DNA of 64,000 nucleotides from Prorocentrum cordatum (lineage: Eukaryota; Sar; Dinophyceae; Prorocentrales; Prorocentraceae), in assembly GCA_963575745.1 (NCBI GenBank), contig CAUYUJ010000935.1, positions 17,388 to 81,387 on the forward strand, given 5' to 3'. Below, piece after piece: positions 53,100 to 61,118 of the stretch. The translations under genes were made by a program, and so were the position numbers. Positions within the stretch are counted from its first letter, which is position 1. Every line of letters starts with the position of its first letter. The notes under the pieces were generated by a model. The model made no database searches. It was not told the origin of the DNA and saw only the letters and a program-made list of their open reading frames with translations.

Positions 53100-53640
53100 G
53101 TATCGTCGCCGACGGTGATGGGCGTGGAGTTGACTCCCGCTGGTTCTTGAACGCTGTCTTGCCTCGGGAGGCTGTCCAGCAGTTGCGCCGCGTGCGTATT
53201 CCCCTTCCCGCACGGCCACCGAAGTCAGAGCTATAACCCGAAAACATGTACACGTCGTGAGAAAAAATGATCACTACGGAATGTGTTTGGCCGTGTTCGT
53301 CTTCTGGGGACCCTCACCGAGCCCAGGGCTGCGAAATCACGACTCGTGGTGAACATCTGGCCCCTGGGAAAAGGTTCAGACCTCTGCGGAGCCACTTGAA
53401 CAAAAAACGCGACGTCGGATGTCGGGATTGCGGGGACAGCGAAGTGTTTACCGTCTCCGATATCCCCAGGCATCCGACGTGGGGGTGAAGGCGAGGGAAG
53501 ACGAGGACTGGGGAGGGCGGCTGTCAGGGCCAGGGCCACGGAATCGCCCGGATTACGTATGGCCCCCTACCTGCCCCTCCCCCACCCCCTGGCGCCCCAC
53601 CCCCACCCCCCTGTCACCCTACCGTATAGCTCACGCGCTT
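53100..53640. other. unique sequence with a small inverted repeat
   Basis: ACGTCGGATG (53412-53421) is inverted at 53471-53480, making a 69-base foldback. C-rich sequence lies at 53565-53615. No gene secured. Confidence 0.45.
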
Positions 53641-53649
53641 GGGGTCGTC

Positions 53650-54000
53650 TTTAAGGGAATACCGTTGACGCGTCTGCTGTCCAGAGTCTCCAGTCGTTGT
53701 TCGACTCCAACAGTATAGCCAGTTGACGTCCCATTCCCGATGCCGCAGGTACGCTGCCGCTCAGCGTGCCAGGGTCACCGAGCCCTTGTCGTGAAAATCT
53801 GGTTTTTGCCCTGGGCGTGCCATCGCCGCCTTGATGATTCTGCGGGGGTCCTCCACGCGGGTCGGCTTGTGGAACTCCCACACGTCATGGCCACAGAATT
53901 CCATAAGCCCCTCGCGTCTGCCCACCATGAATGTGCCTCGCTCGTGAAGCTTCATACTCCTCGTGCTGATGTCCGCGTAGACGTCGTTGAGTTTCGCTTC
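53650..54000 (-). pseudogene. Copia reverse transcriptase, N-terminal fragment
   Basis: The minus frame 53881-53651 reads AKTRFSRQGLGDPGTLSGS and then NDWRLWTADASTVFPQ, matching the conserved start of Copia reverse transcriptase (the K.R...QG.. and W....ADV..AFL pattern); the catalytic Asp is in TADAS. An adjacent frame (53955 downwards) reads DVWEFHKPTRVED from the preceding segment. Coding ends at 53650 before the YVDD-type motif. Confidence 0.6.
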
Positions 54001-54009
54001 TTTTGTCTC

Positions 54010-54720
54010 CGTTGAACTCCCAGCCGAACGGAAGGTCGTCGCTGCTGACCACCAGCTGTAGTGCTGCCAGCTCGACGTCTGCTTCGTCCGGTACTGATCG
54101 CTGCATGGCCGCGTTTGCCCCTCGCACTAATAGAGCTGTTCCTCGATATGCGCCGTCGCGACGGAACTTCGCTCTCTCTGCCTGACCCAGTCGCAGTCCG
54201 CTCGATCGGATGTTGCCCGACGACTCTGCTGGAGTCGGCGGTGGCGGCGTAGGTGGTGGCACCGCGATCGTAAGTAGGCGTCTCCAGCACTGGCACCAGT
54301 TGCGATGGCTCCAGTGGCGGCGTTGTCGGAGGCGGCTCTTGATCAGGCCGACCCTCTGATGCTTGACGGCTGTCGCTTGGTGCCGCCATCTGCGCGTCCA
54401 GTGCTCTCTCTGCTTGCACTGCCGCTGGCGCTGGTTCAGCGGGCGCCGTCGCCGCGCCCGACGAGCCGGCAGTTTCCTGGGCCACCTCCTCGCCGATGTC
54501 CGCCTCAGGGGCTGGACCTTGAGCCGCTCGCCGTCGCCTGGCAGGTCGCTGATGGTCGTCGCTGTCTTCGTCATCGTCGACGCCCACGCCCGAGTCGCGC
54601 GGCGCGTCGAGCGGGGGCTGCCGCGATGTACTGCGCGACGCCCGTCCTCCGCACGCTGCCCAGCGCGTCATTGGCTTGCGCGAGGTTCTCGAGTGGGGCG
54701 CAACCTTGATCGTTCACTTC
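54010..54720 (-). pseudogene. integrase-RT linker of the Copia relic
   Basis: Pro/Ala/Glu-rich frames (54671-53952 and 54574-53885) with no domain. Such low-complexity linkers are usual between integrase and reverse transcriptase in Copia polyproteins. Confidence 0.45.
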
Positions 54721-54729
54721 TGGCCGAAC

Positions 54730-55745
54730 GCGTTCGGGCGCACGGCGCGGTAATTAGTTGAGTGCCGTGCGCGTTTCGGTAGATTTGCGGTCCGCTCTTG
54801 CCCTGCCGCATCGAGGCGTCGGTTTTCGTTAAAAGTTGTCGACGCCATGGACCTCCTGACCAACGCATTCTTGAAGTCGAATTCCTCCTTCACCTGGCAT
54901 AGCGTCGCTGGCGAGATCTTGTCGCTAGAAGTCGTCATCGCATTGGTGGGATCCATGCTAGGGGGGCCGAGTGGCATGGCGAGCACCCTTTCGTGAACGC
55001 CAGGCGGTTGGCCTGGTGGGGCACATAGACAAACGCCTTGATGGTTCGCTTCTAGCCGAAAGTCGCATTGGCTCCACGCTCGATCGCGTCCACACACTAA
55101 AACTCGGTAGCATCTCGAACCACTTGATGACCTCGCTCCACCCCTCCGAGGCTCGAGTGCGCTTCGCCTGCTGCGGTCACGATGTTGATGTTGCGCTGCC
55201 TCAAGAACCGCATGAACTTCTCCGAGGCGAACCCTGAACCGTCGTCGGTGTTTAGCTTGCCCGTCGGTCCGAACTGCCTGATCCAGCCGCGCTGGACTGC
55301 CATGACGAGCTCGTCGGCCGTCTCCGGCTCGATCGCACACAGTGCGCAGCATCGGGTGACTTCGCCCACCATGGACAAGATTGCCGTCTACGCAGCCTGA
55401 GTCTGGATCCAGAACACGTCCGTGGGAACTCTCTGAGATGGATGTGTTCTTGAGCGTTAGGCCTGTTTCAGTTGGAACCGTCGCCCCTGCCAGGCTCAAA
55501 AACCTGCTCCAAAAGGGAAGAGGGTGCAAGCCGCTCCCTTGCAAGCTGAAAGTCGGTGTAGACCGATTCGTTGAAGTTCGTTGCCTGCTTCGCCGAGGCG
55601 ACCGGCGCCTTGGGTGACTTGGGTGACTCCTGCCGCTGCACGCAGTGTTCGCACGGTGAAAAATGCAGTTTCGTGTGCGCCAGCTTGTTGAAGGAGTCGG
55701 CGCAGCACTGTAGGGTTAGGATTGCCCATATTGCGATGAAACCGA
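54730..55745 (-). pseudogene. Copia integrase (decayed)
   Basis: The N-terminal zinc region reads FHRNMGNPNPTVLRRLL and CEHC, with the second His of the usual GHP changed to Asn. First catalytic Asp in SVYTDFQ; then, in the frame 55378-55097, LNTDDGSGFASEKFMRFLRQ and, 35 positions from the second Asp, the Glu of GGVERGH. This D-D-E set identifies a DDE integrase. The parts lie in different frames (shifts near 55690 and 55450), and one in-frame stop follows the first Asp region. C-terminal part down to about 54730. Confidence 0.72.
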
Positions 55746-55762
55746 TTGACGTAACGTCGGGC

Positions 55763-56938
55763 TTACGTGCCGCACTTCTCGCGCAATTTCAGATGTGCAC
55801 GAACCACCTCGTTGTCCTTCTCCTGGGCAGTCGGCTCCGTCGCGGCGGTGCTGCTGTCGCGCCCGTTGTTGTAGAGATTCTCGATATTGGGCTCCACCGT
55901 GATTTGGGCCAGCATTGATGTCAGCATGAACGGATAGTCCTTAGACGTCTTGGTGCGTTTCGTGCCCGTGCTTTGGACGTTGCTCTCCAGCATGGCGTGA
56001 CTGCGGTCGCGTTCGCACTTCGTACTTATGACCGCTGCCATGAGCACCCTGGTCGTCTCGATGGTAGTCGGATTCTTTACCATCAGGTCTTTCACGCACT
56101 GATCCAACGTCGTGTTTCTGTTGAAGCCAGGCAGCCGAACCAGGCTGCCGTCTGCCAGACCCTCGACGTCGCTGGGCGACCCAGATGAGCGCGACGGCCG
56201 CCTTCGCGATGCACCCTGTAGACGTCCGCGGTGGAGCTCAGGCGCGCCCGACGTTGCCAATCGCGTAGCTCGACTGGATACCCCCCCCCCCCCCCCCACA
56301 CCCCACCCCACCCCACACACACCCCACACCCCCACCCCACCACCACCACCACCACCGCCACCACCACCACCACACACACACCCTGGATGTCGGTAGATGG
56401 ACAAGGGTTTGCACACTGCATATTGGACCAAGGGTTGCACATCATGGGTGGCATGTGGATCTCGTCGGGCTTCCCCTCCAGAAGCTTCCTCCAGAACTTC
56501 TGCTGTTGGCAGGCCTTCGGGAAGTCCCGTCCTGCGCGTGCACCGAACATCTCGACCCTTCCCCAGGTCGCGAAGGGCTTGAGAAAGGCGAGCCTCTCCA
56601 GCGTAGACCTCCCGGATCGTGCGCCTTTCCTCGCGGCGCTTGGCCGCTGCTCGACGTGCCGCCTGCGTGTGCTGGTCGCTCGCGCGCTTGACAGCCGAGC
56701 CGATCTTCTGGCGGAATTGGGGCGTGACCTGCTTGGGCTCGTCCGTCTCGTCGCCGCTGGTCTCCAGGTCGAATTTGCTGGCATCGTTGCTCGGCCAGCT
56801 CTGCAGGCGCCAGCATGGACTGGGCAAACTCGCGCCCACCAGCTGCATGGGCGCCGCGGCGAAGCAGAGGTTGCCGCGCCCCGCGCGATTCGGGCACTGG
56901 CGCTGATTCACGCACGCGCCGCAGCACTTGACCTTCAC
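55763..56938 (-). pseudogene. methyltransferase-like insert between protease and integrase
   Basis: A 391-codon minus frame. Its middle reads RREERRTIREVYAGEARLSQ, then ALRDLGKG. After a shift near 56560 it continues as RVEMFGARAGRDFPKACQQQ and, further on, DEIHMPPMMCNPWSNMQ. The V(Y/F)xGxxRLSxAL, GxDF and PPxxxxWSxMQ sequence of motifs resembles the SAM-binding and catalytic-loop layout of cytosine-5-type methyltransferase folds, but the PCQ core is not preserved. Left of the microsatellite at 56281-56385 the frame continues as a charged region to a stop at 55763. Function is inference; the position inside a Copia polyprotein is seen. Confidence 0.45.
56281..56385. repeat. C-run and CACC/CA microsatellite inside the Copia relic
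   Basis: 16 C residues followed by CCCCA and CAC repeats. It interrupts the polyprotein as poly-Gly/Val. Confidence 0.95.
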
Positions 56939-56953
56939 GACTCGCTGCGGGCA

Positions 56954-57540
56954 TTATTCGTTTTGCGCCCGTTGCTGAATCCGCCCCCACTTCTCGCTGT
57001 CGCCGCTCGTTTCCACAAGGTAGACCTGGCCTAGGAACTGCAGGGGGCCGATGGTCAGGTCGTCACCGTCGAACGACACCGCGTTCATTAGCTCGCACTC
57101 ACAGTTAGGTCGCCGTTGAACGTCTGGTCCCCCCTCCAAGCGTTTGACCAAGTAGTGGCTCTGCGGCGACAGAACAGCTTCCTCGAATATCTCGCTGTTC
57201 CAGGCTCTCGGCTGCTTCGCGCAGTCGACCTGCACTGCGATCTCTTCGAGCAGGGGTTTCGGACACAAGATCGGCGTCCTACCAGGGACGTCGTAGATGT
57301 ACAGCGCCCCGGCCTTCTTCGTGAAACTGGTTGGATTGGCGCCCCACCGTAGCGCGCGCTAGATCTTGCCGTTTCCCTCGGCACGCGTGTAACTTGAGCC
57401 CTCGATCGAGTTCCCCCTGGCGTGGCGCTCTGCCAAGTAGTCCACGATCGCCTCGGAACCTGGCATGAGCGCAGAGGCTCCACGGTCCACATTGCTGAGC
57501 CGCGCCGGGACGGTGCCGGCGATCTTCTCGCCGCCCCAGG
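56954..57540 (-). pseudogene. Copia protease region with altered catalytic site
   Basis: The minus frame 57787-57359 reads ARLSNVDRGASALMPGSEAI, where retropepsins of this class have DSGAS or DTGAS; here the Ser/Thr is Arg (CGT, one base from AGT). After a TAG at 57361 the next piece (57268-56954) reads PLLEEIAVQVDCAKQPRAWN and onwards and ends in a stop at 56954. Confidence 0.6.
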
Positions 57541-58760
57541 GCATCTCGTCAACCATGATTAAGTTTGCCGAAGGTGCGCGGGCGCTCCATTGTTGTCTCC
57601 GCGCAGTCTTTGGCCCAGTGCCCAGTTTCACTGCATCGTAGAAAGTCGCCGAAGTTGACGCTGGTCTGCTTGCCGCTGCTTCCCCTTTCCGATGGCAGCG
57701 GTCTCGCGCGCGGGTTCTGGCGCGGAGGCGGAACGGACCCTCGCCGCCCTCGGCCGCCGCTTCTTTTGCCGGGGCTGCCCTTCGCACTCCCTCCGCGTCT
57801 TGTCGGCCTCGTGCTCGATCCTCGGCCTCGCGGGGCGGCTGATGGCAAGCTCCATGTTCCGCCGGACAGGTGGGCCATCGCGCCGCTAGGTAGATGCCTT
57901 GGGCGCGCCGAAGGTCGGCGAATCGCTTCCTCGCGTCGTGTTAGGCCGGGGTAGTGTCCGTCTGGTGCTGGCAGTAGTTTTCGTCGCAGTCGTGCCACGC
58001 ATCCTCTTCCTCCGCCTAGTGCTCCTGCTCGTAGCCGTCGTCGAAGTCCGGCTCGTCGCCCTGGCCACGGTGCGTTCCCTTGTACCGCAATATTCTCCAT
58101 CTTCGTCGAAGTAGTACTGGTTATTAACATGATTCGGCTTGTATGCAGTGCTCTCCTGTCCGAAGGTCGTCTCCAGCGCCTCGATGACTCGATGACTTCC
58201 TCCTGCGAGATGTCCTCGTCCACGGTGGGCATGGCGACTGTCTTCTGATCTGAACTGAGCTGAAGCTTCCGCGTCGTGGTTAAACCCAGCCATCCTCGAA
58301 CTTTTGGGGGCTACACGCCGTCGCGCGCCTTGAGCTGCCTCTCGGCCGCTCGAACTCTCGATATGTAGCTGGACAGGCTCTCTCTCGTGATCCACTTGAT
58401 ATTGCAGAAGCACTCTTTGACATCGTTTGCAAGTCTGTTCGCGCGTCCATTTTGAACCGTCGTCGAAGTCGCTCGAGTCGTGCCTCGGCGGCGCCTGGCT
58501 TGATCAGGTCGTCCGCCGCACGATCCTCGACCTGGTTTCAGGCTTCGCTGGTGAGGCCTGCTGCCGATAGCACGAGAGCTGCTTCACCTTCCTTCTCCAA
58601 TGTTAGCGTCGCAATGTTCATTGTCAGTCGCTTCTCGTACTGCTACCATCTCGAGAGCGTGCCGTCGAATTGTGGAACTCCGCGTTCCGGTAGAGCTGAG
58701 TGGTGAATATCGTTGTTTGTTAATTCCGCCATGATGTTCGCTTTAGTTGCGTAGGTGTCG
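57541..58760 (-). pseudogene. Copia gag with degraded zinc knuckle
   Basis: From the N-terminus: LPERGVPQFDGTLSRW, TAG at about 58645, QYEKRLTMNIATLTLEKEGE, TGA at about 58558, EDRAADDLIKPGAAEARLER, then after a shift WITRESLSSYISRVRAAERQ. This is the helical gag pattern of Copia elements. Towards the C-terminus SVNFGDFLRCSETGHWAKDC (about 57608-57655) is a CCHC knuckle whose first Cys is Phe. At least three stops and two shifts. Confidence 0.68.
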
Positions 58761-58769
58761 TCTGTCAGG

Positions 58770-59520
58770 CCGATGATCAGGAGAGCGCCGTTCGTGTCGA
58801 GCTGATTAGTTGCCGGTTCTCGCCGTGGCGCTGGTTGAAGATGTGGAACTCGCTTGAGTGCGATTCCGTCGAGCTGTCGAGGCAGCCGATGTTGCCGAAG
58901 CTGAACATAGACGTGTGCGGCTGCCGAAGTTGGCGCTGTCGAGCGAGCCGCCGAATGTGGAGGACGCAGGCGAACTTGTCGAGGGCTCGACGGGTTCGGT
59001 TGCCAATGCGAACTTGCCGAAGCCCTCGAAGTCTGCAGTGGCAATGAGAAGAGATAAGAACCTGAATGCCATCATACCATCACGGATGTCTTCATTGCGC
59101 GCAACGGTGATTCAAGGGTCCTTGAGGTGTGGGCCGTAATGTTTACGGAACAGGTCGTGAGGATTGTATTCTTTTTTTCCTGTTCTTCTATGCATCTTCA
59201 CAGTATTGCATGCAAACATATGTACAGCGTATATATCACGGAGATCCTTCAACGTCTTCTAGACGTTTCGGATGCAATTCGGCAGTATCTGATTTCCGGC
59301 TTGGGGCGGGCGGCCACCAGCCGTCACGGGAGCATGCCGTTTCGCGGTCGTTGGCAGACCCCATGTGCTATAGAAGATACAGTTGTGGGGGGCAGCCCAG
59401 TGTTGGCAGCGATGAACAAAGAAGTTCATGGGGCGCCTTCTGTTCGAAGTAATAAAACACATGTTCCAGTTCGTTTTCGGGCCCCCGCGATTTCAAGTCA
59501 TGGCTGGTATCCCGAAAACG
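58770..59520. other. no gene secured; possible outer part of the Copia relic
   Basis: Minus-strand frames continue weakly to about 59040. A search by eye for an LTR gave nothing. 59100-59520 is unique AT-richer sequence. Confidence 0.4.

Positions 59521-59523
<3 letters not shown>

Positions 59524-59592
<69 letters not shown>
59524..59592. repeat. GA dinucleotide tract
   Basis: About 34 GA repeats. Confidence 0.97.
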
Positions 59593-59598
<6 letters not shown>

Positions 59599-59986
59599 CA
59601 ACGAGAGATTCGCTGCCGTTTCTCCCTCCCTTCCTCTTCGTCGTCGTCCTCCTGCGGCTCCTCCAGCTTCTCCACCCCATTCAGCGGCGACGGGCAATGC
59701 CTTGGGCGCAGGGCTGCGAGAATTGCACGAGCACCATAGGAAAAACACAGAAAGTTAAGAATCCAAAGCGTTGGCTGGTCAGACGTTTGGAGAACCATTG
59801 GAAACACAACAAAAACACAAAGCAACAACGATTCCATGGAGCAGAAGAACGAGGTGGACGACGAAGAGACTTTAAGGGTAGCTCTTTGGGAGATGTTATA
59901 GTATCGGGAGCATAGCTCGCGCGCCGTTGCCTTTGGCTCAGGGCACGCGCGCCCTATTTGCCCGGACGCTGACCTTAGTGTTCGCT

Positions 59987-61087
59987 ATGTGCTGGAAAGA
60001 CCGATACATCGATCTTATCCCATCATGCCCGTCCATTCCCCATACTGAACCACCCCAGCAGGGTAATGGGCGCTATCTGCCATTCGATTCCCATGGGAGC
60101 GGATGCTATTTGAGTTACCGGGCTCACTTTCGACTTGGTAGCGGAGCTGGCCGCACCCTCGTGTGGTCAGCTCTTGCTCTTCTCATCCTCATACCCTACG
60201 GCGCGATCTTCGTGACCACCTACCACCCTGCGCTACCACTCCCAGTGCGTTTACGAGGATCTATCCAAGAGCAAGAAGCAGCACGAGAGGTACGACGTCT
60301 AGACAACAACATTGATACCATATATGCTTCATCATTGCGCTACTACCAACCGCTCGGCAACGAGCCAAAAGCGCAGCACCTGAAGCATGGGCGGGGAGAC
60401 CCGCCAGATAGAGCGCCTCGAAGACTCGACAAGGCGCTACCCCAGCGCGGCAACGCGCCTAATAACCACCCCTATCTACACAGCCTTGGGCTGGTTATCT
60501 TCGCTATCATATGGTTCGCGCTGGGGGCAGCAATCGGACACATGCGTCGTGGAGACAACAGCACCGATGGGCAAACACATGGCCCATATTGGGACCCTCA
60601 AGGCAACGTACCTTTCCGCGAGTACGTTTATGAGGTCAACGCGCGGCTCAACGTCACAAGCGGACGTATGACGCCACAGGCCCAAGCGGCCGCTATACAA
60701 CGCGGCCTGGGTGGCCGAGCGAGGACACTCGCCATGAGGGTACCGCCTGACATTATAAATTATGGTGCTGACATCGATGGGGTCCACACAGACCCAGTGA
60801 CCTACATCATGTTCCTCCTAAGCGTGAAGTTCGAACGCCTGGAAGATGAGCGCCAGCTCACTTCCGGCACACAACTCATCGACTTCCACGTGCCTCACGG
60901 AGAACGGATCGACGTCACCTTTACCCGATTCGAAATGGCCCGATTTGAGGCACAGTCGGTGGGATTTGACCTTCCCAACTTCCAACTACTAACCACGATC
61001 CTATTCCGCGCCTTAGGCGTCGGCAACCAGCGAGCCATGCAACTCCCACAGCCACTTAATCACCAAATGCCCCGAACACAACAATAG
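59987..61087 (+). CDS. gag-like protein with two membrane-like segments
   Basis: The first ATG in frame is at 59987 (366 codons); the frame is open from 59927. Two hydrophobic segments precede the gag part: LVWSALALLILIPYGAIFV (about 60160-60220) and LGLVIFAIIWFALGAAIGHM (about 60485-60545). From about 60580 it reads DPQGNVPFREYVYEVNARLN, RMTPQAQAAAIQRGLGG and a helical region to LFRALGVGNQRAMQ, the pattern of retroelement gag (an AIxxRLGGxAR-type helix). It ends TAG at 61085. The same frame continues after the stop as YDAFDRSPIITVSW, so the TAG may interrupt a longer gag. Confidence 0.65.
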   Translation: MCWKDRYIDLIPSCPSIPHTEPPQQGNGRYLPFDSHGSGCYLSYRAHFRLGSGAGRTLVWSALALLILIPYGAIFVTTYHPALPLPVRLRGSIQEQEAAREVRRLDNNIDTIYASSLRYYQPLGNEPKAQHLKHGRGDPPDRAPRRLDKALPQRGNAPNNHPYLHSLGLVIFAIIWFALGAAIGHMRRGDNSTDGQTHGPYWDPQGNVPFREYVYEVNARLNVTSGRMTPQAQAAAIQRGLGGRARTLAMRVPPDIINYGADIDGVHTDPVTYIMFLLSVKFERLEDERQLTSGTQLIDFHVPHGERIDVTFTRFEMARFEAQSVGFDLPNFQLLTTILFRALGVGNQRAMQLPQPLNHQMPRTQQ

Positions 61088-61118
61088 TATGATGCGTTCG
61101 ATAGGTCACCTATCATAA

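Larger units (their letters stand above)
53650..58760 (-). mobile_element. decayed Ty1/Copia-like retrotransposon
   Basis: On the minus strand, right to left: gag, an altered zinc knuckle, a protease-like site, a non-standard insert, integrase and the first part of reverse transcriptase. This is the Copia order (integrase before reverse transcriptase). It is cut at about 53650, inside reverse transcriptase; RNase H and LTRs are not seen. Multiple stops and frameshifts and a C/A-rich microsatellite show it is a relic. Confidence 0.78.
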
